Shown here: positions 44,810-54,421 of the stretch, piece after piece
How positions within the stretch are numbered: position 1 is the first letter of the stretch
How the letters are laid out: each line of letters starts with the position of its first letter
Source: an uncultured bacterium
GTDB lineage: Bacteria; Verrucomicrobiota; Kiritimatiellia; RFP12; UBA1067
DNA length: 64,000 nt
Assembly (NCBI GenBank): GCA_900547945.1
Contig: URIT01000001.1
Span: 1-64,000, forward strand
Reading direction: 5' to 3'
The notes under the pieces: model-generated
Told to the model about the DNA's origin: nothing
Seen by the model: only the letters and a program-made list of their open reading frames with translations
Databases searched by the model: none
Made by a program: the position numbers and the translations under genes

Positions 44810-44828
44810 GGACGCAATTCATTGTGTC
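44810..44828 (-). repeat. Decayed copy of the dispersed palindromic repeat
   Basis: GGACGCAATTCATTGTGTC with a CGGGAG tail at 44804-44809 is the inverse of the variant seen at 62967-62986, with mismatches in one arm. Confidence 0.65.
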
Positions 44829-44840
44829 GTGTCGCTGAAA

Positions 44841-44891
44841 CCTAAAACCTAGAACCTCAAACCCTAAAACCTAAAACCTAGAACCTCAAAC
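44841..44891 (+). repeat. Direct repeat of a CCTAAAACCTAGAACCTCAAAC unit
   Basis: A 22-base unit is present exactly twice, at 44841-44862 and 44870-44891, with 7 bases between. The stretch is pure low-complexity A/C-rich DNA just before the fabD promoter. Confidence 0.85.
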
Positions 44892-44935
44892 CTAATAAAG
44901 GCATTTTAGGGGGTCACAAGCCGCCCTCTTTTTGC

Positions 44936-44941
44936 TATCAT
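44936..44941 (+). promoter_or_regulatory. Promoter -10 box before fabD
   Basis: TATCAT at 44936-44941 within TTGCTATCATATCC. A CAGGAG ribosome site follows at 44955-44960. Confidence 0.45.
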
Positions 44942-44970
44942 ATCCAGACAAGTTCAGGAGATACTGCATC

Positions 44971-45891
44971 ATGTCTGATTGCTGCGTTTTTGCGGGCCAA
45001 GGGGCCCAGGTGCCCGGAATGGGCAGGGATTTCGCCGAGGCGGACGCCACGGCGATGGAACTGTTCGACAAGGCGAACGCCGTCCTCGGCTTCGACCTGA
45101 AGACGGTCTGTTTCGAGGGACCGGCCGAGGCGCTGACGAAATCCAACGTCTGCCAGCCCGCCATCTTCGTGACGAGCTACGCCGCCTACCTCGCGCTCCA
45201 GAAGAGGCGCGCGACGCCGTTCGCGGCGGCGGCCGGCCTCTCGCTCGGCGAATGGGGCGCGCTCTGCGCGGCGGGCGTCCTCGACTTCGACGCGACGTTG
45301 ACGGTGCTGGAGGCGCGCGGCCGCTTCATGCAGGAGGCGTGCGAGGCCACGCCGAGCGGCATGATCGCCATCGTGGGCGCCTCGCCCGCGCAGCTGGACG
45401 AGCTGTGCGCGAAGACGGGCTGCACGCCCGCGAACATCAACTCGGCGGCGCAGGTCGTCCTCTCCGGCGACAAGGCGCAGATCGCGGCGGCTGCCGCGAC
45501 GGCGAAAGAGCTTGGCATCAAGCGCGCGATTCCGCTCGCGACGGCGGGGGCGTTCCACTCGAAGTTCATGCAGCCGGCGCGCGAGAAGCTCGCGCCCGTC
45601 CTCGACGGCATCACGTTCCACGCACCGAAGATCCCCGTGATCTCGAACGTGACGGGAAGGGTCCATTCCTCCGATCCCGCCGAGATCAAGGACGTGATGC
45701 TCCGCCAGGTCACCGAGACGACGCGGTGGGCGGACGACATCGCGGCGGCGAAGGCGCTGGGCTGCACGCGGTTCATCGAGTTCGGTCCAGGCAAGGTGCT
45801 GTCGGGCCTCATCAAGAAGATCGACGCCGCGCTCACGACGCTCAACGTCTCCGATCTGGCGACGCTGGACGCAACCGTGTCCGCACTGTAA
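44971..45891 (+). CDS. fabD: Malonyl-CoA:ACP transacylase
   Basis: A 306-residue FabD that loads malonyl groups onto ACP. The opening VFAGQGAQVPGMG is typical. The nucleophile elbow reads GLSLGEW with Ser91 (GHSLGE in most members; His is replaced by Leu here). AFHSKFM supplies the catalytic His. It starts the fatty-acid cluster fabD-fabG-acpP. Confidence 0.95.
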   Translation: MSDCCVFAGQGAQVPGMGRDFAEADATAMELFDKANAVLGFDLKTVCFEGPAEALTKSNVCQPAIFVTSYAAYLALQKRRATPFAAAAGLSLGEWGALCAAGVLDFDATLTVLEARGRFMQEACEATPSGMIAIVGASPAQLDELCAKTGCTPANINSAAQVVLSGDKAQIAAAAATAKELGIKRAIPLATAGAFHSKFMQPAREKLAPVLDGITFHAPKIPVISNVTGRVHSSDPAEIKDVMLRQVTETTRWADDIAAAKALGCTRFIEFGPGKVLSGLIKKIDAALTTLNVSDLATLDATVSAL

Positions 45892-45917
45892 GGTCATTTA
45901 AGGAATAGGAGTTGAAA

Positions 45918-46682
45918 ATGGGTAACTTGGACGGTAAGGTCGCCATCGTCACCGGTGCGGGGCGTGGCATTGGCCAGCAGATCGCGAAGACGCTCGCCGA
46001 GGCGGGCGCCAAGGTCGCGGTGGTGGATCTCCAGGCGGATTGGTGCCGGGAGACCGTCGATCTCGTCGAGGCGGCCGGTTCGACAGCCCTCGCGCTCGGC
46101 TGCAACGTGGCGGAGAGCGCCGAGGTCGATGCGTGCGTGAAGCGCGTCATCGAGGCGTTCGGCACCGTGGACATCCTCGTGAACAACGCGGGCATCACGA
46201 AGGACGGCCTTCTCATGCGCATGAGCGATGCGGACTGGGACGCCGTGCTGAACGTCAACCTGAAGGGCACGTTCCTCTTCACGCGCGCCGTCGCGCGCCC
46301 GATGATGAAGAACAAGGACGCCGACGGCACGCAGCTCGGCGGCGTGATCATCAACCTCGCCTCCGTCGTCGGCATCATGGGCAACGCCGGCCAGGCGAAC
46401 TACACGGCCTCGAAGGGCGGCGTGATTGCCCTCACGAAGACGACGGCCAAGGAACTCGGCTCCCGCAACGTGCGCTGCAACGCCGTCGCGCCCGGCTTCA
46501 TCCAGTCCAAGATGACGGACGTGCTGCCGGACGACGTGAAGAAGGCGTACATGGACACGATTCCGCTGAAGCGCTTCGGCACGGCCGAGGACATCGCCAA
46601 GTGCGTCGCGTTCCTCGCCAGTCCCGACGCCGCCTACATCACCGGGCAGATCATTTCCGTCAACGGCGGCATGATTGGCTGA
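45918..46682 (+). CDS. fabG: 3-oxoacyl-ACP reductase
   Basis: A 254-residue short-chain dehydrogenase. The NADPH motif [12 protein letters not shown] at about 90, catalytic Ser in INLASVVG, and YTASK with catalytic Tyr/Lys are all present. The [11 protein letters not shown] loop and C-terminal [10 protein letters not shown] are FabG-like. ATG at 45918 follows a TAGGAG site; a TTG at 45912 is in frame but closer to it. It lies 26 bases after fabD. Confidence 0.95.
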   Translation: MGNLDGKVAIVTGAGRGIGQQIAKTLAEAGAKVAVVDLQADWCRETVDLVEAAGSTALALGCNVAESAEVDACVKRVIEAFGTVDILVNNAGITKDGLLMRMSDADWDAVLNVNLKGTFLFTRAVARPMMKNKDADGTQLGGVIINLASVVGIMGNAGQANYTASKGGVIALTKTTAKELGSRNVRCNAVAPGFIQSKMTDVLPDDVKKAYMDTIPLKRFGTAEDIAKCVAFLASPDAAYITGQIISVNGGMIG

Positions 46683-46737
46683 TTTCGCAGTTCTTTTGCA
46701 GATATGGGAAAATTCGGGCGAGCGGGCATTTGCCCCC

Positions 46738-46766
46738 TTGCATGAATCACTCAGTTTTAGTACACT
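46738..46766 (+). promoter_or_regulatory. Promoter of acpP
   Basis: TTGCAT at 46738-46743 and TACACT at 46761-46766 are spaced by 17 bases. This gives acpP its own start, fitting the high amount of ACP cells need. An AAGGAG site lies at 46785-46790. Confidence 0.65.
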
Positions 46767-46797
46767 AACTGTTGTTCCAACCATAAGGAGAAAACAA

Positions 46798-47064
46798 ATG
46801 GCAGGTAAGCTTGAAGATCGCGTGAAAGAGATTATCGTTGACCAGCTCGGCGTCAATGCGGAGCAGGTCAATCTGGAGGCGTCGTTCATCGACGATCTGG
46901 GCGCGGACTCGCTCGACTCCGTCGAGCTCATCATGGCTTTTGAGGAAGAATTTGGCGCGGCGATTCCCGAGGAGGATGCCGAGAAGCTCACGCACGTGGG
47001 CAAGGTCATCGAATACCTCAAGAGCAAGGGTTACGGCGACGACGGTTCGGCGCCGGCCAAGTAA
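46798..47064 (+). CDS. acpP: Acyl carrier protein
   Basis: An 88-residue acidic protein. The phosphopantetheine attachment site is Ser38 in [19 protein letters not shown]. It carries acyl chains for fatty-acid synthesis. It is slightly longer than usual at its C-terminus (GDDGSAPAK). A strong ribosome site and its own promoter precede it, and an intrinsic terminator follows. Confidence 0.96.
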   Translation: MAGKLEDRVKEIIVDQLGVNAEQVNLEASFIDDLGADSLDSVELIMAFEEEFGAAIPEEDAEKLTHVGKVIEYLKSKGYGDDGSAPAK

Positions 47065-47086
47065 GGAAACGGACCATCCGTTCAGG

Positions 47087-47129
47087 AAGAGAAGGGACAG
47101 GCCCGCGGCTTGCCCCTTCTCTTTGTTTA
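47087..47129 (+). terminator. Intrinsic terminator after acpP
   Basis: AAGAGAAGGG at 47087-47096 pairs with CCCTTCTCTT at 47114-47123, and TGTTT follows. The loop holds a further small GC pairing. It overlaps the region just before ruvB, so ruvB may rely on read-through. Confidence 0.75.
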
Positions 47130-47131
47130 GG

Positions 47132-48130
47132 ATGAAGAACGAACGCCCGAGCGAGGAACTGAACAGGCGGAACGCGGCTTTCGACAACAGGCTGCGTCCG
47201 GAGCAGTTCGCCGATTTCGTCGGCCAGCGGAAGATCCGCGACCGGCTGGAGCTTGCGGTCGAGGCCGCGAAGGACCGGGGGGAGACGCTGGACCACGTGC
47301 TGTTCTCGGGTCCGCCCGGTCTCGGCAAGACGACGCTCTCGTACATCCTCGGCGACGCGATGGGCGTCCACGTGAAGACGACGAGCGGGCCCGTCCTCAC
47401 GAAGCCGGCGGACCTCGCCGGACTCCTGACCTCCCTGGAGGCGGGCGACATCGTCTTCATCGACGAGATCCACCGCATGGCGAAGACGGTGGAGGAATAT
47501 CTCTACTCCGCGATGGAGGACTTCGCGATCGACATCCTCATCGACCAGGGGCCGAACGCCCGCAGCGTGCGTCTGGAACTGCCGCGCTTCACCCTCGTGG
47601 GCGCGACGACGCGCATCGGCCTCATCGCCGCGCCGCTCCGCGCCCGCTTCGGCCTCGTCAACCGCCTCAGCTACTACGAGCCGGCGGAGCTTGCGGCCAT
47701 CGTGACGCGCTCGGCGGAAAAGCTGAACGTCGGCATCGATCCCGACGGGGCGCTGGAGATCGCGGCCCGTTCGCGCGGGACGCCGCGCATCGCCAACAAT
47801 CTGCTCCGCCGCGTGCGGGACTACGCGCAGGTGCGGGCGGGCAACCACATCACGAAGCAGGTTGCCGTGGAATCCCTGTCCCTCCTGGAGATCGACCCGC
47901 AGGGGCTCGACGAAATGGACGTCAGGATCCTCGAAACCATCTGCGTGAAGTTCGGGGGCGGTCCCGTCGGCCTCTCCACCATCGCCGTGAGCGTGGGCGA
48001 GGAGCCGGACACGATCGAGGAGGCCTACGAGCCGTTCCTGATCATGGAAGGGTACCTCGACCGGACGCCCAAGGGGCGTGTCGCGACGGATCTTGCCTGG
48101 CGGAAACTCGGCCTCGGAAAAGAACCATGA
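47132..48130 (+). CDS. ruvB: Holliday junction branch migration helicase RuvB
   Basis: A 332-residue AAA+ ATPase. Walker A is GPPGLGKT (60-67), Walker B is IVFIDEIH, sensor 1 is LVGATTR, and the arginine finger region is ARFGLVNRL. The C-terminal winged helix includes [17 protein letters not shown]. RuvB drives branch migration with RuvA, which is not in the window. Its stop overlaps a secreted glycosidase gene by ATGA, an odd pairing. The start at 47132 gives the usual length; a longer frame would run through acpP. Confidence 0.96.
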   Translation: MKNERPSEELNRRNAAFDNRLRPEQFADFVGQRKIRDRLELAVEAAKDRGETLDHVLFSGPPGLGKTTLSYILGDAMGVHVKTTSGPVLTKPADLAGLLTSLEAGDIVFIDEIHRMAKTVEEYLYSAMEDFAIDILIDQGPNARSVRLELPRFTLVGATTRIGLIAAPLRARFGLVNRLSYYEPAELAAIVTRSAEKLNVGIDPDGALEIAARSRGTPRIANNLLRRVRDYAQVRAGNHITKQVAVESLSLLEIDPQGLDEMDVRILETICVKFGGGPVGLSTIAVSVGEEPDTIEEAYEPFLIMEGYLDRTPKGRVATDLAWRKLGLGKEP

Positions 48131-50106
48131 AGAAGACGCTTCACCGGCTCACCGCATGGACGGTGGGCGTTTTATTTTTCCTCGCGGCGTACGGCGGCGA
48201 ACCGGCGGCGGCAACCGACCTCGTCCTCTCCAACGCCTCCCTGCGTGTGGCCTTCGACCGGCGGACGGCGGCGTTCACGGTGACGGATGTGCGGAACGGA
48301 CGCCTCTGGCGGCAGCTGCCGCAGGAGGGGGCGAAGGTCGCGGACGTGACCGCCGTGCGGACATCCGAAACCGCCCTCTCGTTTGCGTTCCGTGCGCCGG
48401 GGGCCGTCGATGCCCTGCAGGGGCGCCTGCTGCTGGAAGGGGCGGAGGTCGCCGTGACGCTGGAGGCCCCCGCCGGACGGCGCCTCGTCCGTCCGCTGGC
48501 CTACCCCTTCCCCTTCGCGGCGCGGCGCGGCGCGCGCGTCCTGCTGCCGAACGGCTGCGGATACGCCTTCCCGGTCGAACAGGCGGATCTCGGCACGACG
48601 GCGTTCGACAGCATGTCGCTCTGGTCGCGGGAGATGAAGATCAGCGCGTGGGGGCAGTACGCCGAGACGGCGACCCCGGACGGCGAACTTGTCGCCGTCG
48701 GCGGGGTTCTCGCCCTCGTCGAAACGCCCGCGAACGCGAAGGTCGCGTTCCCCGTGCGCGCGAACGGCCTCCGCCAGGCGGGCATCGTCTGGCAGGGTGA
48801 GGACGGGGCGTTCGCCTACGCGCGCACGATCCGCTATGCGTTCTTTGCGCAGGGCGGTCCGATGGAGATGGCCCGGCGCTGCCGGGAGGAGATGAAGCGG
48901 CGGGGGCTGCTCGTCCCGTTCGCCGAGAAGCGCGCGCGCCATCCGAAGCTCGCGCCGGCCTACGACCTCCTCGCCGGGGCGCCGATCGTCTGGTACTGGG
49001 AGATCGCGGGGGACAAGCCCGCCGTGGCGCGCCGCCTCCGGGAGCTGGGATTCGCGAACTTCGTCTTCAGCGGCATCACGCGGCGCGACCTCGGAGCGTG
49101 GATCACGCCGGAGGAGGTGCGGGCGATCGCGCAGGTCCCCGGCGTCCTGCAGACGGAATACGACATCTACACGGATCTCATGGAGCCGGCGCTGCTCGAC
49201 CGGATCGACTGCGTGCGGCCCCACTGGCCCGTCGACGCCTGGGACCGCGACGACATCGTGCGCGCCGCCGACGGCACGCCGCAGCGCGGTTGGAAGGTCG
49301 CCCTCAAGGACGATCCCGCGAAGCCGGTCGTCGGCTGCGCCCGCCTCTGCGAGGCCCGCGCCCCCGCCTACATGCGCGCGCGCATCGCGAAGCGCCTTGC
49401 CGAGGCGCCCCAGTACGGCGCGCGGTTCTTTGACGTGACGGGCACCGGCGTGGGCGACTGCCACAACCCGAAGCACCCGCTCACGCGCCGGACGAGCGTG
49501 CTGGCGCGACGGCGGATGTTCGCGCTCGCTGCAGACGAATTCAACCTCCTCTGCGGCACCGAGGACGGCCTCGAATGCTACGTGCCCGAATGCGACTACT
49601 TCGAGGGCAACTTCTCGGCCGCGCCCTACCGCGTGGACGGCGGGCGGTATATGTGGAAGATCTACGACGAGACGCCCCCCGTCATCGCGCGCGCGCTCGA
49701 CCCGGCGATGCGCGTACCGTTTTGGGAGATGGTCTTCCACGACTGCGTCGTCTCCACCTGGTACTGGACCGACTACAACAACAAGTTCACGCGGGATTGG
49801 TGGCGGCACGACCTCCTGAACGCCGTCACGGGCACGCCCCCGATGTACCTCTTCACAAAGCCCGTCTTCGAGGCCATCCAGACCCAACTGGCGACGTCGG
49901 TGCGGGTGACGACGCCCGTCGCGCGCGCGACCTTCGGCGTGCCGATGACGGACTACCGCTGGCTCACGCCGGACCGCCTTGTGCAGCAGAGCGCGTTCGC
50001 GAACGGCGTGCGCGTGACGGTGAACTTCGGCGAAAGGCCGTTTACGATGCGGGACGGCTTCACGCTCGCCGCGCGCGGCCACCGTTTTGAGGGAATAAGG
50101 GAATAG
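48127..50106 (+). CDS. Secreted glycoside-hydrolase-like protein of unassigned family
   Basis: A 659-residue exported protein (signal peptide about 1-29). A beta-sandwich start ([19 protein letters not shown]) recalls GH-associated domains with a galactose-mutarotase fold. A TIM-barrel-like part follows with [28 protein letters not shown] and [16 protein letters not shown]. These patterns recall enzymes near GH101/GH129, but I cannot confirm a family. The catalytic acids are probably among Asp/Glu in FFDVTG and [10 protein letters not shown]. Its start overlaps ruvB. Confidence 0.65.
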   Translation: MKKTLHRLTAWTVGVLFFLAAYGGEPAAATDLVLSNASLRVAFDRRTAAFTVTDVRNGRLWRQLPQEGAKVADVTAVRTSETALSFAFRAPGAVDALQGRLLLEGAEVAVTLEAPAGRRLVRPLAYPFPFAARRGARVLLPNGCGYAFPVEQADLGTTAFDSMSLWSREMKISAWGQYAETATPDGELVAVGGVLALVETPANAKVAFPVRANGLRQAGIVWQGEDGAFAYARTIRYAFFAQGGPMEMARRCREEMKRRGLLVPFAEKRARHPKLAPAYDLLAGAPIVWYWEIAGDKPAVARRLRELGFANFVFSGITRRDLGAWITPEEVRAIAQVPGVLQTEYDIYTDLMEPALLDRIDCVRPHWPVDAWDRDDIVRAADGTPQRGWKVALKDDPAKPVVGCARLCEARAPAYMRARIAKRLAEAPQYGARFFDVTGTGVGDCHNPKHPLTRRTSVLARRRMFALAADEFNLLCGTEDGLECYVPECDYFEGNFSAAPYRVDGGRYMWKIYDETPPVIARALDPAMRVPFWEMVFHDCVVSTWYWTDYNNKFTRDWWRHDLLNAVTGTPPMYLFTKPVFEAIQTQLATSVRVTTPVARATFGVPMTDYRWLTPDRLVQQSAFANGVRVTVNFGERPFTMRDGFTLAARGHRFEGIRE

Positions 50107-50118
50107 AGGAGCAACTTC

Positions 50119-52674
50119 ATGAAGCGACTGGGACTGTGCGCCGTGGTGGCGATCGGCATGTTGGCGGGCGCGGCGGATCTTCCGCAGGGCGTCTCGTTCG
50201 CGGAGGACGGCGCGTTCCGCATGGGGCAGACGCAGGTCGGCGTGCGCATCGTGCCGTCCGAGGGCTGGCGCGCGCAGTACCGCAACGGCGCGTTCAGGAT
50301 CCTGCGCAGGGAGGCGACCGCCGCGCGCCGGACGCTGCTGGCGGAACTGCCGCAGGCCGGCGGCCTCGCGGAGCAGGAGATCGCCGCGCAGCCGGACGGT
50401 TCGGCCGCCTTTTCGTTCACGGCGTCGTTCACGAACCGCCCCGCCTTCCTCGCGGCCTTTATTGAAATCCGGATGTCGACGCAGCTGAAGGGCATCGAGG
50501 TGGACGGACGCCCCGTCGCGTTCCCGGCGGAGGCGGGCGGGGCCGGGCTCGGATCCTTCCCGCGCGTCGGCTCCTTCTCCGTGATGGCCCTCGACGGCAC
50601 GAAGACGACGTTCACGGGTTCGTTTCCGCTCACGCTGCAGGATAGCCGCGTCTTCGGCGAAACCTGGTTCGAGGCACGCATCCCGCTCCAGCGGCGGGAG
50701 GGTGCGGACGGTGGCGTGTCGCTCACGCGCGCGTTCTCCTTCTCCTGCGTGAAGGCGGCGGCGAACGGCCTTTCGTTCTTCCAGTGGGGGAAGGGCCTCC
50801 CCGTCTACACGAACACCGTCTTCCACGAGGGCCCCGAATGGGTGAAGGTCGACTTCGCCCGCACGACGACGCCTGGTTCACCGCTCGACTTCTCCTTCCT
50901 GCAGGACGCCCCGGCGGGCAAGCACGGCTTCCTCACGCGCGGCGCCGACGGGCGCGCCGCCTTCACGGGGAAGCCCGGCATGCGTCCCCGCTTCTACGGC
51001 GGGAACTTCGCCTGGGACGCCTCGCTCCTCGACAAGGACGTCAGCGCGCGCGTGGCGGCCGAGATGCCGCGCCTCGGCTACAACCTCGTGCGCGCGCACC
51101 AGCACGACACGAAGTTCCTCCCGAAGGGCGCCGCCGACTCCGCCGCGCTCGACCCCGCCGCGCTCGACCGCTGGGACTGGTTCGTCTACTGCATGAAGTC
51201 GAACGGCGTCTACTTCACGACGGACTGCTATTCGAGCCGTGCGTTCCTCCCGACGGACGCGGGGCTTGCGTCCTACGCGGGCCCGCTGCGCGCGATGAAG
51301 GAGGCGCTCTTCGAGACGCCCGCCGCGCTCGCGAACTGGAAGCTCTTCACACGTCGCCTCCTTACGCACGTCAATCCCTACACGGGCCTCGCCCTCGTGG
51401 ACGACCCCGCGCTCGTCTGCCTGAACCTCGTGAACGAGGAGAACGTGCCCGACGCGAAGCGGCAGATGGAAATCCACCGCGAGCAGCTGCGCTTCCTGCG
51501 CGAGGATCTGAAGGTGAAGTGCCTTCTCACCTCGCTCAACTACGAATCCCAGCCGGACCTCGTCGTGCGCCGTTCCCTCTTCGACGTCGCCGACCTCCAC
51601 ATGTACTTCTCGCACCCCAACTCCGACGGGAAGAGGAACTGGTACAGCGGCGTCTTCGCGTCGCAGTTGACGGGCCGTTGGCCGGGGGGCATCTGGGGGA
51701 AGCAGTTCCCGAGCCGCATCTGGGGGATGCCCGTCCTCACGACCGAGTTCCGCCACTGCTGGCCGAACGTCTTCCGCTGCGAGGCGGGCCCGATGATCGG
51801 CGCCTACGGGGCGTTCCAGGACTGGGACGCGCTCGTGGGCTACGGTTACGCGGAGGGGGCGGCGAGCCTGGGCGCGCGGAACTTCAACGCGAACCCCTTC
51901 GACACGTGCAACGATCCGTTCGCGCTCTTCGGCGAGAAGATTTCCATCCTCATGTTCCGGCGCGGGGACGTACGGCCCGCGCGGCACAAGGTGTGCGTGA
52001 CCGTGCCGCGCACGCTCGTCGACCTGCCGCCGGTGAAGCGCCCGCATGCGTTCCCGGATCCGGTCTGCTCGCTCGGACTCCTGACGGGCGTGGGGAGCGC
52101 GGTCGAACGCGCGCCGGAGGGGATGGACCAGGTGCTTCCGCTCGCCGGGGCGGCCGCGCCGAAGGGGCTTGCGGGCGACCTCCTGAAGACGGCGGCAAAC
52201 GGCGTGTGGCGCGGCGACACGGGCGAGACCGTGCTGGATACGCGCGCGCAGACGCTTCTCGTCTCGACGCCGCGCACGGAAAGCTGCACGCTCGCGGAAG
52301 GCGCGCTCGCCGGGGCGTTCCTGCGCGTCTCGGATATCCGCCATCCCACGACCGTGAGCGCACACGCGCTCGACGGGAAGCCGCTTGCGGAAAGCCGCTC
52401 CGTCCTCGTCTTCCACCTGACAGACAGCGCGAACGACGGCGAGTCGTTCACGGATCTCACGATGCGCCATCCCGTCGCGCGCGGGAAGGGTCCGATGCTC
52501 GTGCGGCGCGACACGGCGCGCGTGGCGTTTCCGGCGGGCTTCACGGTGACGGCCCTCCGCTGCGACGGCAGTGCGGCGGGTATGCTCGCCCCCGACGCGG
52601 ACGGCGCGTTCACCCTGCGCACGGACGCCTACCCCGGCGCCGTCCTCGCGTACCACCTCACGCGCGCGGAGTGA
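50119..52674 (+). CDS. Secreted clan GH-A-like glycoside hydrolase (paralogue of 56399-59077)
   Basis: An 851-residue exported enzyme (signal peptide about 1-19). The N-terminal third is beta-rich. The TIM barrel from about residue 285 has RFYGGNFAWD, LGYNLVRAHQHD, TDCYSSRAF, LVNEEN with probable acid/base Glu440, and LTTEFRH with probable nucleophile Glu543. Close sequence order with the gene at 56399 (LLTHVNPYTG in both) shows they are paralogues. The substrate is unknown. The gene follows the preceding hydrolase after 12 bases, so the two are probably cotranscribed. Confidence 0.78.
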   Translation: MKRLGLCAVVAIGMLAGAADLPQGVSFAEDGAFRMGQTQVGVRIVPSEGWRAQYRNGAFRILRREATAARRTLLAELPQAGGLAEQEIAAQPDGSAAFSFTASFTNRPAFLAAFIEIRMSTQLKGIEVDGRPVAFPAEAGGAGLGSFPRVGSFSVMALDGTKTTFTGSFPLTLQDSRVFGETWFEARIPLQRREGADGGVSLTRAFSFSCVKAAANGLSFFQWGKGLPVYTNTVFHEGPEWVKVDFARTTTPGSPLDFSFLQDAPAGKHGFLTRGADGRAAFTGKPGMRPRFYGGNFAWDASLLDKDVSARVAAEMPRLGYNLVRAHQHDTKFLPKGAADSAALDPAALDRWDWFVYCMKSNGVYFTTDCYSSRAFLPTDAGLASYAGPLRAMKEALFETPAALANWKLFTRRLLTHVNPYTGLALVDDPALVCLNLVNEENVPDAKRQMEIHREQLRFLREDLKVKCLLTSLNYESQPDLVVRRSLFDVADLHMYFSHPNSDGKRNWYSGVFASQLTGRWPGGIWGKQFPSRIWGMPVLTTEFRHCWPNVFRCEAGPMIGAYGAFQDWDALVGYGYAEGAASLGARNFNANPFDTCNDPFALFGEKISILMFRRGDVRPARHKVCVTVPRTLVDLPPVKRPHAFPDPVCSLGLLTGVGSAVERAPEGMDQVLPLAGAAAPKGLAGDLLKTAANGVWRGDTGETVLDTRAQTLLVSTPRTESCTLAEGALAGAFLRVSDIRHPTTVSAHALDGKPLAESRSVLVFHLTDSANDGESFTDLTMRHPVARGKGPMLVRRDTARVAFPAGFTVTALRCDGSAAGMLAPDADGAFTLRTDAYPGAVLAYHLTRAE

Positions 52675-52732
52675 GCCGTCGCCGCCCCTCGCGGCCTACG
52701 GCCTCGCGCCCTCCGTCAGCCCACCACGGGAG

Positions 52733-52751
52733 GGACGCGCTTGTCGCGTCC
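52733..52751 (-). repeat. Dispersed palindromic repeat, inverted copy
   Basis: GGACGCGACAAGCGCGTCC read on the minus strand, with its CTCCCGTGGTGG tail reading outward at lower coordinates. Confidence 0.85.
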
Positions 52752-52800
52752 GCGCCCTCCGGCCGGTCAACACGGAGCGCGCGGAGACACGAGGGGGCGC

Positions 52801-52889
52801 GGACGCGACAAGCGCGTCCCTCCCGTGGTGGCGCGGACGCAATGAATTACGTCCCTCCCGTGGTGGGCGCGGACGCGACAAGCGCGTCC
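52801..52889 (+). repeat. Cluster of three palindromic repeats
   Basis: GGACGCGACAAGCGCGTCC at 52801-52819 and 52871-52889, and the loop variant GGACGCAATGAATTACGTCC at 52835-52854. Each is followed by CTCCCGTG. With the inverted copy at 52733 they fill the gap between the convergent hydrolase and V-ATPase genes and may end transcription. Confidence 0.85.
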
Positions 52890-52904
52890 CTCCCGTGCGT
52901 GTCC

Positions 52905-54311
52905 TTACTTCTTTGGCCAGAAGACGTCGGTGTACTTGGAGGGGATGCCCACCTCGTCCTTGTTGAAGCAGGCGGCGAGGATCTGCCAGCCGAGGTCGAG
53001 GGCGTCGATGAGCTCGATGTTCACCGAGAGGTCCATCATCTTCTCCTCGAAGAGCGCGCCGTACTTCAGGAGCTTCCGGTCCCAGTCGCTCATCTTGAAG
53101 CCCATGGACTGCTTTTCGACCGTCTCCTTGTAGGAGGCGTAGAGCTTGATCATGGCGTCCATGATCGTGCGGTGGTCGTAGCGGGTGGTGTTGCTGCGGC
53201 GGAGGAGGTCCTTGTCGGTGATCTCGGCCCCGGCCTGGTCGAGCACCTTGTCCATGAGGTAGGAGCGCTGGTCGGGGCAGGAAGGGTCGACGCCCTTGTT
53301 GACCTGCTGCTTGAGGCGCGAGAGCGAGCCGAAGGGCTCGATGCGGCCGTTGCGGAGGTAGAACTGGCCCTCGGTGATGTAGCCCGTGTTGTCCGGGACG
53401 GGGTGGGTGACGTCGTCGCCCGGCATGGTGGTGACGGCGAGGATCGTGATGGAGCCGGCGCCGTCGAAGTCCACGGCCTTCTCGTAGCGGGCGGCAAGCT
53501 GCGAGTAGAGGTCGCCGGGGTAGCCGCGGTTCGAGGGGATCTGCTCCATCGTGATGGCGATTTCCTTCATCGCGTCCGCGAAGGAGGTCATGTCGGTGAG
53601 GAGGCAAAGGACGTCCTTGCCTTCGAGGGCGAACTTCTCGGCGACGGCGAGGGAGACGTCGGGGACGAGCATGCACTCGACGGTGGGGTCGGCGGCGGTG
53701 TGGACGAACATGACGGTCTTCGAGAGCGCGCCGTTCTGGTCGAGGGTCGAACGGAACTTGAGGAATTCGTCGTACTTGAGGCCCATGCCGCCGATGACGA
53801 TCACGTCGGAGTTCGCCTGGAGGGCGATGCGCGCGAGCAGTTCGTTGTAGGGCTCGCCGGCACGGGCGAAGATCGGGAGCTTCTGCGAGACGACGAGCGA
53901 GTTGAAGAGGTCGATCATCGGGATGTTCGTGCGGACCATGCGGCTCGGCATGATGCGCTTGGCCGGGTTGACGGAGGGCTGGCCGATCGGAATCTGGTTC
54001 TCGGTGATTGCGGGGCCGCCGTCGCGGGGCTCGCCCGTGCCGGTGAAGGCGCGGCCGAGGAGGGCGTCGGAGAAGGGCACCTTCATCGTCTCGCCGAGGA
54101 AGCGCACGGAGGCGTCGGTGTCGACGCCGCGCGCGCCGGCGAAGATCTGGAGCGTGACGTTCGGTCCGTCGAGCTTGATGACCTGCGCGAGCGACGTGCC
54201 GGCGCGGGAGTGGACCTCCGCGATTTCGCTGTACTTCACGCCCTCGGCGCGAAGCGTCGCGATGGAGCCGGAAAGCGCGTCGATGCGATGGTAGACCTTT
54301 GAGTTGAACAT
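52905..54311 (-). CDS. atpB: V-type ATP synthase subunit B
   Basis: A 468-residue non-catalytic B subunit of an A/V-type rotary ATPase. Landmarks include [15 protein letters not shown], the degenerate nucleotide region [37 protein letters not shown], and [15 protein letters not shown]. No subunit A, D, E, I or K gene is beside it: hairpin repeats lie downstream, and it has its own promoter upstream. Either it is a split operon or a spare copy. The ATG at 54311 follows AAGGAG; a longer open frame passes through the promoter. Confidence 0.94.
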   Translation of the reverse strand: MFNSKVYHRIDALSGSIATLRAEGVKYSEIAEVHSRAGTSLAQVIKLDGPNVTLQIFAGARGVDTDASVRFLGETMKVPFSDALLGRAFTGTGEPRDGGPAITENQIPIGQPSVNPAKRIMPSRMVRTNIPMIDLFNSLVVSQKLPIFARAGEPYNELLARIALQANSDVIVIGGMGLKYDEFLKFRSTLDQNGALSKTVMFVHTAADPTVECMLVPDVSLAVAEKFALEGKDVLCLLTDMTSFADAMKEIAITMEQIPSNRGYPGDLYSQLAARYEKAVDFDGAGSITILAVTTMPGDDVTHPVPDNTGYITEGQFYLRNGRIEPFGSLSRLKQQVNKGVDPSCPDQRSYLMDKVLDQAGAEITDKDLLRRSNTTRYDHRTIMDAMIKLYASYKETVEKQSMGFKMSDWDRKLLKYGALFEEKMMDLSVNIELIDALDLGWQILAACFNKDEVGIPSKYTDVFWPKK

Positions 54312-54340
54312 GCTGGTACTCCTTGCAAAAAACGGGAGGT

Positions 54341-54346
54341 ATTGTA
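54341..54346 (-). promoter_or_regulatory. Promoter -10 box of the V-ATPase B gene
   Basis: On the minus strand TACAAT (54346 to 54341, within GCTACAATACC) lies 29 bases before the start. Confidence 0.5.
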
Positions 54347-54405
54347 GCACAATTGCCGACGGGAGGAAATTGGAAGTTGTCGCTGGCATGTCTGCGACGC
54401 TCTGG

Positions 54406-54411
54406 TATAAT
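54406..54411 (+). promoter_or_regulatory. Promoter -10 box of etfBA, leaderless arrangement
   Basis: TATAAT at 54406-54411 (within GGTATAATATG) ends 10 bases before the ATG at 54422, with no ribosome site. Confidence 0.6.
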
Positions 54412-54421
54412 ATGTGCCACC

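Noticed and set aside
48172..50826. Long minus-strand frame (884 codons)
   Set aside because: It is opposite two well-supported secreted genes. Its composition is Arg/Ala/Gly-rich noise produced by the GC-rich third positions of the true strand.
50784..54302. A 1172-residue plus-strand frame
   Set aside because: It passes out of frame through the 50119 hydrolase, the hairpin cluster and antisense to the V-ATPase gene; no domain is visible.
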